Source: Lipingzhangella_A rawalii
GTDB taxonomy: Bacteria > Actinomycetota > Actinomycetes > Streptosporangiales > Streptosporangiaceae
NCBI RefSeq assembly: GCF_031628175.1
Contig: NZ_JAVLVT010000014.1
Span: forward strand, 1 to 33,303
Direction of reading: 5' to 3'
DNA length: 33,303 nt
This document shows, piece by piece, positions 9,573-16,975 of this stretch. The first letter of the stretch is position 1. Every line of letters begins with the position of its first letter. The notes under the pieces are model-generated. The model was not told where the DNA came from. It saw only the letters and a program-made list of their open reading frames with translations, and made no database searches. The position numbers and the translations under genes are program-made.

Positions 9573-9610
9573 AGAAGGGGCTGGTGGGTTCGAACCCACC
9601 AGCCCCTTCT
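9573..9610. terminator. Perfect palindrome between lipoprotein gene and tRNA-fMet
   Basis: AGAAGGGGCTGGTGGGTT (9573-9590) is the exact complement of 9593-9610, with only CG between, giving an 18-bp stem. Its centre, GGTGGGTTCGAACCCACC, looks like a tRNA T-arm. It lies 56 nt after the lipoprotein stop and 5 nt beyond the tRNA 3' end, so it can terminate transcripts from both sides. Confidence 0.75.
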
Positions 9611-9615
9611 TCGCG

Positions 9616-9689
<74 letters not shown>

Positions 9690-9770
9690 TCGTTGCTGTA
9701 GCAATCCTAGCGCGAACGGGCCGACAGTACCAACTCGGCAGCTGCGGGGCTCCCACCCCCATCCGCAGCT

Positions 9771-9806
9771 ATGAGGGGGACGGGCCGAGTGGCCCGTCCC
9801 CCTCAT
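9771..9806 (-). terminator. Terminator downstream of the UPF0182 gene
   Basis: A perfect 16-bp stem (9771-9786 with 9791-9806) with a GAGT loop starts 20 nt after the UPF0182 stop codon. It separates that gene from the tRNA. Confidence 0.85.
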
Positions 9807-9825
9807 CGTGTGCCGCTCCTCGGGG

Positions 9826-12800
9826 CTACTCGTCCTCGGTGTCCTCGTCGTCGCCGTTGTCGGCCGCGGAGGCTGCGTCCTGGAGCGCGTCCTCCAGGCG
9901 CTGCATAGCCTCGCCGTATCCGCTGAAGTCGCCCTCGGCCAGGGCGTCCTCACCGTCCTGGTAGGCCTCCTCCGCTTCGGCCAGGGCGTCGTCCACCGAC
10001 TCGATGATGTCGGTCTCCGGAGCATCCTCCTCGGTGGCTTCCTCGTCGGTGCCGCCGACCTCGAGTTCACCCTCACCGATGAGGTTGTTGATCGCCTCCT
10101 GGAGGTTCGTTCCGATACCGACGTCTTCGCCGTACCCAACGAGGATCTGCTGGAGCAGTGGGTAGGAGGACTGGTCGCCACCCTCGGCCTGCACGTAGAC
10201 CGGCTCGACGTAGAGGAGGCCATCCCCGAAGGGCAGGGTCAGCAGGTTACCGAAGGTGACTTCGGATCCCTGCTGCAAGGGCAGCAGCACGTCCCGAACG
10301 TCGGAGTCCGCCTGGAACTCGTTCTGCATCTGGCCGGGGCCCCGAATCGCAGTCCCCTGGGGCAGTTGGAGAATCCGCAGCGTCCCGTAGTTCTCCGAGG
10401 TCGGTTCGGAGTCCACGGCCATGAACGCCGCCAGGTTCTCCCGCCCGCGCGGAACGTAGGTCGAGGTCAAGGAGTAGCGTGCCTCGTCGTCCCCGGGGTA
10501 GTGCAGGGTCTGCCGGTAGGCCGGCTCCTGGACATCGGCGTCCGTGGTGGGGCTGTCCGGGATCTCCCAGAAGTCCTGCCCGCCGTAGAACTCGCCCGCG
10601 TCGGTGATGTGGTACCGCTGCAACATCTCCCGCTGCACCTTGTAGATGTCGTCGGGGTAGCGCAGATGGTCCATCAGCTCGTCGCTGATGTCCTCCGAGG
10701 AGGTGGTGAGGTCCGGGAAGGCATTCTCCCAGGTCTCAAGCACCGGGTCCTCGTCGTCCCAGCCGTAGAGCGTGACGGAGCCGTCGAAGGCGTCCACGGT
10801 GGCCTTGACGGAGTTCCGGATGTAGTTCACCTGGTTGGCGGGGAGCGCGTCGACGCCGCCCACACCCTCGGTGACTGCGTCCGTGGTCGCCGCGTCCAGG
10901 TCGATCGGGGTGGAGTACGGCAGGTGGCTACTGGTCGTGTAGCCGTCCACGATCCAGACCATGTCCCCGTCGACGACGGCGGGGTAGGGCTGCCGGTCCA
11001 CGGTGAGGAACGGCGCGACCTTCTCCACCCGCTGTAGCGGATCCCGGTCGTAGATGATGCGGGACTCGTCCTGGATCGCGTTGTTCAGCAGGATCTGGGG
11101 TTCCTGGTACTTGACCGCGTACAGCAGCCGGTCGAAGAACGAGCTCAGCTGCACACCACCGTCACCGTCGTAGTGGTAGTCGATCTCGTCTTCGGCGACG
11201 TCCTCGGCAGCACCCTCCGCGCCGTTGTCGGCGTCCTGCCCACCGTTGTCGGTCGCGTCCCCGTCGGCGCCGTTGCCATCCGTGGGAGCGGACTGCTCGT
11301 CCGCGTCGTTATTCTCGGCGTTGGTGCCGTCGTCGATCGCGTCCTCGTCCTCGGTGGTGGTGATGTCGGTCTCACCCGAGTCGGCGGGCCGGTCGTATTC
11401 CGGTTCCGCGTTGACGATGACGTATTCGGCGCCTTCACGTCCGTAGTAGATCCGCGGTTCGTACTCGCCGGCGACGTCCGAGAGTTCGCCCCGCGGCGGA
11501 ATGTCGTACTCGGTGAAGACCGGGCGCCCGTCGACGTCGAGCTCGTTTCCGGCGGCGGCCACCATGCCGAAACCGTGAGTGTAGATCAGGTGCCGGGTCA
11601 GCCAGCGGTCCTGGTCCTCGGGCGGACCGGAGAGCTCCCGGGCGGCGACCACCGTGTCGATCTTCTCGCCATCCTCGTTCTCGTAGCGATCCACGTCGAG
11701 AACGTCGGGGAACTGGTAGAAGCCACGCACCTGCTGAGTCTGCTGGAAGGTCTGGGAGACCACGTTGGGGTCGATCAGACGAATGTTGGGGATAGTCTCC
11801 GACTCGTCCGCGACCTCCTGGACACTGAGGTCGGTTGCCGCGTCGTAGTGGGTGACCTCGGAGTCTTCCAGATCGTAGGCGTACCGGGTGGTTTCGATGT
11901 TGCGCTGGATGTATTCCTCTTCAACCCGCTGCTCGTTCGGGTTGACGTTGAACTGCTGCACCAGCAGGGGCCACACGCCGCCGATCAACACCGCCGAGAG
12001 GACCAGCAGGCCGAGGCTCGCCACGGGGACCATGGCGTTGCGGAAGTAGATGTTCGCGAAGAACAGGGCGGCACAGACGATCGAGATGACGGCGAGAATC
12101 ATCATGGCCGGCAGCACCGCATTGACGTCGGTGTAGTGCGGCCCGGTGGTGTACCCGCGTTCGGAGAACGCCAGCCCGTACCGGTTGAGGTAGTAGCGGG
12201 CCGCTTGCAGCAGCATGAACACGCCGAGCAGGACGGACAGGTGCACCCGGGCGGCGTCGGTGGTGCGCTGGCCCTGGGTCTGTAGCCGCACTCCGCCGTA
12301 GAGGTAGTGGGTGATCAGGGCCGCGATGAAGCCGATGATCAGCGCGGCGAGCAGGTATCCGAGGATGATGCGCAGGAAGGGGTAGGTGAACACGAAGAAC
12401 GACATGTCCATGCCGAACTGCTCGTCCTGGACCCCGAAACCTGCCCCGTTCATGAACTGCAAGTAGGGCTGCCAGTCGCCACTGGCGGTTGCGCCGGTCA
12501 GCACCGCAAGCCCGGCGACGATCCCCCAGAAGAACAGTTTCCGGTGCGGATCCACGGATTCGCGGTACCGGTCCAGTCCCTGCTGTTCCAGGCTGAAGGG
12601 CCGGAATGCGGGTCGGGTTCGGTACGCCAGGTAGATGTTGACCCCGACCACGACCGCCATGACCACCGCACCCGCGGCGAACATGATTCCGCGTGCCATC
12701 AGCTCGGTGGTGAAGACCTGGGTGTAACCAACGGACTGGAACCACTTGTAGTCGGTCCAGAAGTTGGCGGCCAACATGATCCCCGCGATGATCACGACAG

Positions 12801-12879
12801 TGATCGCCGCCACGGGCGCGAGCAGTCGCGACCGACGGTTACTTCGCGCGTTCGGTGCGCCGGGCGTTCGGAAGCTCAC
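9826..12879 (-). CDS. UPF0182 family large membrane protein
   Basis: The 1017-residue protein matches the UPF0182 family of actinobacteria and cyanobacteria, whose function is unknown. The N-terminal 320 residues contain about seven membrane segments, for example LLAPVAAITVVIIAGIMLA, IMFAAGAVVMAVVVGVNIYLAY and ALIIGFIAALITHYLY. A large extracytoplasmic domain follows. Around residues 500-580 there is a very acidic Asp/Asn/Gly-rich linker, and the C-terminus is another acidic tail rich in Glu/Asp/Ala. The GTG at 12879 is preceded by GGGGGAGG. The gene is monocistronic, closed by the hairpin at 9771-9806. The PPA1309 and PDZ-protease neighbours also accompany this family elsewhere. Confidence 0.95.
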   Translation of the reverse strand: MSFRTPGAPNARSNRRSRLLAPVAAITVVIIAGIMLAANFWTDYKWFQSVGYTQVFTTELMARGIMFAAGAVVMAVVVGVNIYLAYRTRPAFRPFSLEQQGLDRYRESVDPHRKLFFWGIVAGLAVLTGATASGDWQPYLQFMNGAGFGVQDEQFGMDMSFFVFTYPFLRIILGYLLAALIIGFIAALITHYLYGGVRLQTQGQRTTDAARVHLSVLLGVFMLLQAARYYLNRYGLAFSERGYTTGPHYTDVNAVLPAMMILAVISIVCAALFFANIYFRNAMVPVASLGLLVLSAVLIGGVWPLLVQQFNVNPNEQRVEEEYIQRNIETTRYAYDLEDSEVTHYDAATDLSVQEVADESETIPNIRLIDPNVVSQTFQQTQQVRGFYQFPDVLDVDRYENEDGEKIDTVVAARELSGPPEDQDRWLTRHLIYTHGFGMVAAAGNELDVDGRPVFTEYDIPPRGELSDVAGEYEPRIYYGREGAEYVIVNAEPEYDRPADSGETDITTTEDEDAIDDGTNAENNDADEQSAPTDGNGADGDATDNGGQDADNGAEGAAEDVAEDEIDYHYDGDGGVQLSSFFDRLLYAVKYQEPQILLNNAIQDESRIIYDRDPLQRVEKVAPFLTVDRQPYPAVVDGDMVWIVDGYTTSSHLPYSTPIDLDAATTDAVTEGVGGVDALPANQVNYIRNSVKATVDAFDGSVTLYGWDDEDPVLETWENAFPDLTTSSEDISDELMDHLRYPDDIYKVQREMLQRYHITDAGEFYGGQDFWEIPDSPTTDADVQEPAYRQTLHYPGDDEARYSLTSTYVPRGRENLAAFMAVDSEPTSENYGTLRILQLPQGTAIRGPGQMQNEFQADSDVRDVLLPLQQGSEVTFGNLLTLPFGDGLLYVEPVYVQAEGGDQSSYPLLQQILVGYGEDVGIGTNLQEAINNLIGEGELEVGGTDEEATEEDAPETDIIESVDDALAEAEEAYQDGEDALAEGDFSGYGEAMQRLEDALQDAASAADNGDDEDTEDE

Positions 12880-13247
12880 GCCTCCCCCTCGTCGTTCCTT
12901 GGTACCTGGGCTGGGTAGCGACGGACACTCGGCTGTGGAGCGTCACGACGGGGTCGAGCTCCGTCACCGGTGCCGAGCATCGGTGCGAGTCGAAGCCCAC
13001 CCCTCGCCAGGGCAACTTATTGGAGCCGGCCGTGGTTCCCGAAATCCCACACCGAAAGGTGTCAGGACAGCATCGACCACGTCTCGAACCGATACACAAC
13101 GGTGCCCTGGGTGCACCGTCCACTCCCGCTTTCGACTTTACTCGCCGTGAACCCGGAGTGGGCATATCCGCCTCGCCTGATGGCAGGATCGAAGCGGAGA
13201 GTCAACGGGGACCCCCCGTTTCACAGCACACCCGATCGGAGAGAACT
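12880..13247. other. Divergent intergenic region, UPF0182 / PPA1309-family genes
   Basis: This 368-bp stretch must hold both promoters, but I see no hexamer pair I would defend. A 7-bp inverted repeat, ACGGTGC / GCACCGT, lies around 13100-13120. A GTGCGAGTCGAAGCCCAC segment near 12990 is vaguely T-arm-like but no tRNA can be folded. Confidence 0.4.
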
Positions 13248-13820
13248 GTGCAGCACCCAGCCGACCCCGAACCCGGAGCCGGGAGCGGGGCCGACCAGGA
13301 CCCCCCCGACGACATCCTTCAGGACCTCGTGCTGGAGTTGGAGCGCCATTCCGCAGAACAGGGATGGGACCAGCCGATCCGGCTCTACGCGCTCGTGCCC
13401 ACCGCAGACCTGGTCGAACGCGAGCCGCATGTGGCCGAACTCCTGGGGATTCAGGGACCGGTTCCGCCGGACGCCCTCACCCCTGTGGAGCAGGATCCCC
13501 TCCCCACCGACCAGTCACTGGAGGACGTCCTGGGCCGGCTCGCCTGGCCGGAGGCGGTGACCGGATGCGCCATGGTCATGGAGCGACTCGTGGTCCGTGG
13601 CTCGGACGCAACCCTCGATCCGCTGGACACCGAGACGCCGGCTGACCCCTCCAGCGAGAACTGCGAGGAGGTCCGCATGGTGGCCGGGGTGCTGCGCGAC
13701 GGCAGCACCCATTCGGCGCTACGGATGCGCAGCCACGACTCCGCGGACTCCGTCCTCAACGGTCGGGAGCTGATCCCCGGACTCACCTCCGCCCTCGCCC
13801 TCACCCTGGAGGCTGACTGA
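13248..13820 (+). CDS. PPA1309 family protein
   Basis: This soluble, acidic protein of 190 residues matches the small actinobacterial family named after PPA1309, found beside UPF0182 and PDZ-protease genes. No catalytic motif is known. Visible blocks are LVLELERHSAEQGWDQPIRLYALVPTADL, the DQSLEDVLGRLAWPEAVTGCAMVMERLVV core, and RMVAGVLRDGSTHSALRMRSHDS with LIPGLTSALALTLE at the end. GTG 13248 follows GGAGAG at a good distance. The open frame extends 393 bases upstream without support. It ends tail to tail with the PDZ-protease gene across a shared hairpin. Confidence 0.85.
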   Translation: MQHPADPEPGAGSGADQDPPDDILQDLVLELERHSAEQGWDQPIRLYALVPTADLVEREPHVAELLGIQGPVPPDALTPVEQDPLPTDQSLEDVLGRLAWPEAVTGCAMVMERLVVRGSDATLDPLDTETPADPSSENCEEVRMVAGVLRDGSTHSALRMRSHDSADSVLNGRELIPGLTSALALTLEAD

Positions 13821-13852
13821 GGGGCGGTCGTTCAGAAGCCCCACCGGCGCCA

Positions 13853-13883
13853 CCGGCCACACCGGTGCCGCCGGTGTGGCCGG
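13853..13883. terminator. Bidirectional terminator between convergent genes
   Basis: CCGGCCACACCGG (13853-13865) pairs perfectly with CCGGTGTGGCCGG (13871-13883) across a 5-nt loop. It lies in the 79-bp gap between the PPA1309-family stop and the PDZ-protease stop. Confidence 0.8.
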
Positions 13884-13899
13884 TGTGGCCACCTGCCCC

Positions 13900-15183
13900 T
13901 CAGTCCGAACAGCTCGGCAAGCCGTCGGGATCCTCCTCCGTGCGGATGGTCTCCAGGGCCGCAACAGCATCGGCGAGAGAGGTCACGGACACAACCTGGA
14001 TGTCGGTGGCTGCGGAGGACTCGGTCTGCGGGCAGCTGTCTTCGGCGACGAAGAAGTAGTCGGCACCCTGATCCTCCGCACTGATCATCTTCTGGGCGAC
14101 ACCGCTGACCGACCCCACACGCCACTCCCGGACCTCCGGGTCCTGCGGGTCCTCCGCATCCTCGGGCAGCTGTGGCTGAACCGTTCCCGTACCCGCGATG
14201 TGGTGCCCACCGGTGAGATCCTCGTCGGACAGCCGGTTCATGATGCCCAACGCAAACATCATCCCGGCGCTGGGGCCGCCGATGTCGTCCACACTGACAT
14301 CGATCTCGAACGGGAACTCCAGTTTGCTCTCGACGAGGATCCCGATACGCGCGTCCGGGGCTGTGTCTTCGCCTTCGTCTTCGTCCCTGGTTCCCTCGGG
14401 CCGCTCTTCCACCGTGTCGTCTGCCGCCACGGTGTCCAGGGTCAGGTCGATCCGGTCGCCCTCGCCGACATCCACATCCTCGACGGAGTCGACGTCGCCG
14501 TCCGCCCGCACCACGGTGATCTCCACGGGATCACCGGGTTCCCGGGCCGACACGCGCTCCACAACCTCGGCCTGGGTGTCCACCTCCGCACCGTCGACCG
14601 CACGGATGACATCGCCGGGTTCGAGCTCGTCAGTGGCGGGCATATCGGGAAAAACCTCCGCCACGAGCGGTGACTCGTCGTAGGGGATCTCCAGCTGGTC
14701 CAAGGCGGCCGCGATCGCGAGACGCTGCGAGCTGTCCATCTGGAGGCTCTGGGTTTCGGTGACCTCCTCGACCGTACTGCCGGGTGGGAACACCGCCTCC
14801 TCGGGAAGCACCGCCAGGCTCGGTCGCACCCAGGCACCAATGGCTGCCAGCAGACTGACCCGATGCTGCGGACCCCCGCTGTACTGCACCGTCACCATGG
14901 ACAGCCCGGCGTCCTCGTGCTGGAAGTTCTCCCGACCCTCGATCTCGATGATCGGATCCCCGTCCTGCTCACCCAGAGTGTTCAGGGACACCCCGGGAGA
15001 AGCGATCAGGTAGGGCACCGGAAGCTGATGACTGGCCAGGGTCAGTGCCACCAGCACCAACGCCGTCACCAACACGGTCGAGCCTCGCCGAACCAGCAAC
15101 GACTGGGCCTGGCTGGTGCCGGCCGGCTCGGAGGTCCCGCTGCCGCCGGCAGCGGCGTCACCGTCACCTGAACGTTGCGTCAT
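13900..15183 (-). CDS. PDZ-domain Lon-like (S16) membrane protease
   Basis: The 427-residue protein resembles YlbL-type proteases of Gram-positive bacteria. One membrane segment (about residues 34-52, STVLVTALVLVALTLA) follows a Gly/Ser-rich cytoplasmic tail. The extracytoplasmic part has a PDZ domain (about 195-250, with LEPGDVIRAVDGAEV) and a C-terminal Lon-type proteolytic domain. The catalytic dyad is visible as Ser in GGPSAGMMFALG and Lys in GVAQKMISA. A long acidic insertion sits between them (about residues 265-290). ATG 15183 has a GAGGTC sequence just upstream. The substrate is unknown; the role is presumably envelope protein quality control. Confidence 0.9.
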   Translation of the reverse strand: MTQRSGDGDAAAGGSGTSEPAGTSQAQSLLVRRGSTVLVTALVLVALTLASHQLPVPYLIASPGVSLNTLGEQDGDPIIEIEGRENFQHEDAGLSMVTVQYSGGPQHRVSLLAAIGAWVRPSLAVLPEEAVFPPGSTVEEVTETQSLQMDSSQRLAIAAALDQLEIPYDESPLVAEVFPDMPATDELEPGDVIRAVDGAEVDTQAEVVERVSAREPGDPVEITVVRADGDVDSVEDVDVGEGDRIDLTLDTVAADDTVEERPEGTRDEDEGEDTAPDARIGILVESKLEFPFEIDVSVDDIGGPSAGMMFALGIMNRLSDEDLTGGHHIAGTGTVQPQLPEDAEDPQDPEVREWRVGSVSGVAQKMISAEDQGADYFFVAEDSCPQTESSAATDIQVVSVTSLADAVAALETIRTEEDPDGLPSCSD

Positions 15184-15346
15184 AGACCTCTACTCGGGCT
15201 GATCTCCCACCCGCCGGGCACGAAGTCGGAAGATTCCGCCCATCTCCTTCCCGTTACGGCAGTCTAGGCGGGGTGGAGGAGGACTGACAGCAGCGACGCC
15301 GTGCGGCGCCACGGGCGCGGCGGAAGAAACCCGGAATCCACCGGTC

Positions 15347-15871
15347 TCAGCAGGAACCCACCCATTCGGTTCCGCCATCGATGAAGCGCTGGTGCTTCCA
15401 GATCGGCACCTGATCCTTGATGTCGTCGATCAGCCGGTGGCACACCGCGAAGGCTTCGGCGCGATGTGACGCGGCAGCTGCCACGATCACGGCCGCGTCA
15501 CCGATGCTCAGCTCACCGACCCGGTGCAGGGCCGCCACACGCCACACCCGCCGCTGCCGGGTCGCGGCGCTGCCCCCGTCCCCCGCCTCGGCGCCGGCAG
15601 GATTCCCCCCCGAGGAAGCCTCGGTGTTGGCCTCGGTGTTGGCCTCGGTGTTGGCCTCGGTGACGACCCGCTCCATGACCGCACGCATGGTGGCGGTGGC
15701 AGTCGGGTGCGCCGAGTAGGTCAGCTCCGTAACCCCGCGGCCGTGATCGTGATCCCGAACCGTACCGATGAAGAATGCCGTTCCCCCGGCCCGCGGGTCC
15801 TGCACCGCCGTCAGTACCTCGTCCACGGACAGTGGGGTCTCCCGGAGACCAGCCAAGGTGATTGAATCCAC
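15347..15871 (-). CDS. moaE: Molybdopterin synthase catalytic subunit MoaE
   Basis: MoaE, with the sulfur carrier MoaD, converts precursor Z (cPMP) to molybdopterin. The family blocks are GGTAFFIGTVRDHDHGRGV, RVAALHRVGELSIGDAAVIVAAAASHRAEAF and the active-site lysine region DDIKDQVPIWKHQ. The 174-residue protein is longer than the usual ~150. Between the second strand and the HRVGEL block there is an insertion: four TEAN-like units and then a Gly/Ala/Ser-rich segment. The GTG at 15871 is the best start near the conserved N-terminus, though its Shine-Dalgarno is weak. No moaD lies in this window. Confidence 0.9.
   Translation of the reverse strand: MDSITLAGLRETPLSVDEVLTAVQDPRAGGTAFFIGTVRDHDHGRGVTELTYSAHPTATATMRAVMERVVTEANTEANTEANTEASSGGNPAGAEAGDGGSAATRQRRVWRVAALHRVGELSIGDAAVIVAAAASHRAEAFAVCHRLIDDIKDQVPIWKHQRFIDGGTEWVGSC
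15619..15662. repeat. 12-bp tandem repeat inside moaE
   Basis: CCTCGGTGTTGG occurs three times in a row (15619-15630, 15631-15642, 15643-15654), followed by a partial fourth unit. On the coding strand each unit specifies Thr-Glu-Ala-Asn or a permutation. Confidence 0.9.
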
Positions 15872-16025
15872 GCTGGTGACGTTACCAAGCCGCGCGGCTC
15901 GCGGACCGTGCGGCCCAATGTTCGGACTGGCCCGGGTGGTCCCACTACTCACGGAAATCCGCGTCGTGGCACCGGGGAGCACATCGCAGGCGTCCAGCCC
16001 AGCGACCGCCGACGCTCCCCCACTT

Positions 16026-16170
16026 CGCTGGCCGTCGTGCGGCAGACCACGGCGCCCCAGCACGGGGGCACACCCGCGGCCACCGCACCCACCCCCGCTG
16101 GCCGGCGTGCCGCGGACCACAGCACCCCCACCACGGGGCACCCCCACAGCCACCGCGCCCCCACCCCCAC
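16026..16170 (+). repeat. Two tandem ~72-bp units of the intergenic repeat
   Basis: Unit 1 runs 16026-16095 and unit 2 runs 16096-16170. Each opens with CGCTGGCCGKCGTGC, continues with a GACCACRGCRCCCC block, and ends in a GGGGCAC...GCCACCGC segment plus a C-run. They lead directly into the extended copy at 16171. Confidence 0.75.
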
Positions 16171-16266
16171 CGCTGGCCGTCGTGCGGGGGAGCGCCCCCA
16201 GGGCGCGACGCCGCCGGCGGCCACCACGACGCGCGCGGATCGACAATAACCGCAACCACGATCCCC
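16171..16266 (+). repeat. Extended intergenic repeat, short form, copy B1
   Basis: Same order as the copies at 4131 and 16728, but it lacks the ~27-nt block containing ACCACCAGGGACCACC. GCGCCC and GGGCGC are therefore brought together as a tight hairpin. Its 3' part, from GGATCG through ATAACCGCAACCAC to ATCCCC, matches 16881-16912. Confidence 0.8.
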
Positions 16267-16504
16267 GCGCCTCCCCGCGAGTGGTGGGGCCAGAATGGTC
16301 CGCATGCCCCGGGACATATCCGCGGCGAAGTACCGTGGCCTCCCCCACGCCACAGGCCACACCGGGCACCGGGGGGTGCGAAGATCGTTCACCCGCCGGC
16401 GCCGCGGCGCCCCGAGACCAGGTGCCTGCCATCGGCGAGCCAAGCCACAGCTCGGCACCGCAAACCCCGCCTCCGAGGGAGCGTGCTAGCGGTGATCGAT
16501 TACC

Positions 16505-16589
16505 CGCACGCACCGTCTCGGCCGCCGGCGGCGTCGCGCCCTGAGGGCGCTCCCCCGCACGACGGCCAACGAGCGTGGATGCGGTGGCC
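16505..16589 (-). repeat. Inverted copy of the short-form repeat, B2
   Basis: Read on the minus strand it gives CGTTGGCCGTCGTGC, GGGGGAGCGCCCTCAGGGCGC and GACGCCGCCGGCGGCC. This is the short form, in opposite orientation to its neighbours. Confidence 0.8.
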
Positions 16590-16661
16590 CTGAGACGCAT
16601 CCCGCTATCCGGGAGAACGCACTCCCCGGAACGACACCCAACGAGGGCGGATGCGGTGGCC
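16590..16661 (-). repeat. Degenerate inverted unit adjoining copy B2
   Basis: AACGAGGGCGGATGCGGTGG (from 16640) repeats AACGAGCGTGGATGCGGTGG (from 16568) with a 72-nt period. The part between is a decayed core (GTTGGGTGTCGTTCCGGGGAG on the minus strand). Confidence 0.6.
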
Positions 16662-16727
16662 GTGGAACACATCCCCCTACCCGCGGGTGAACCATCACCG
16701 TACCCCACCATCCCCGCTGCCCGTGGC

Positions 16728-16912
16728 CCAGACGATTACGGCGCCCCCACGACGGGGGCACACCCGCGGCCACCGCCCCCACCCCCACCGCTGGCCGTCG
16801 TGCGGGGGAGCGCCCCCGGAAACAGCACACCACCAGGGACCACCACGGCGCGACGCCGCCGGCGGCCACCACGGCGCGCGCGGATCGGACGATAACCGCA
16901 ACCACAATCCCC
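16728..16912 (+). repeat. Extended intergenic repeat, long form, copy B3
   Basis: This is the most complete copy. It has the GGGGGCACACCCGCGGCCACC lead (as in 16065-16085), the core (16788-16803), GGGGGAGCGCCCCC, the ACCACCAGGGACCACC block and GCCGCCGGCGGC. It then has the 3' segment through ATAACCGCAACCACAATCCC. Confidence 0.85.
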
Positions 16913-16975
16913 TCGGGCACGGGGTGGACGCCGCCAGGCCAGGACCAACCTCGCGCCCACCCCAAGAACCAAGCC

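Larger units (their letters stand above)
15872..16975. other. Non-coding, repeat-rich intergenic region B
   Basis: This 1.1-kb region between the moaE start and the SDR-gene stop shows no gene I can support. Open frames exist on both strands because stops are rare at this base composition, but they lack ribosome binding sites and follow the repeats. It holds tandem ~70-75-bp repeat units at 16026-16185, two extended copies, inverted copies at 16505-16661, and an 18-mer (16683-16700) identical to 3694-3711. Confidence 0.7.

Noticed and set aside
12975..13060. tRNA-like segment (GTGCGAGTCGAAGCCCAC) in the UPF0182 upstream region
   Set aside because: The T-stem does not pair properly and no acceptor, D or anticodon arms can be folded around it.
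16021..16912. CRISPR array suspected from repeated units
   Set aside because: Units are 70-75 bp, imperfect, in both orientations and not separated by uniform unique spacers. No cas genes are present.
15949..16965. Minus-strand frames with GGVAPW and ARRPAVGVGA motifs resembling those in region A
   Set aside because: The shared peptide strings arise from the DNA repeat being read in different frames, not from a conserved protein. Frame and orientation are not preserved between copies.
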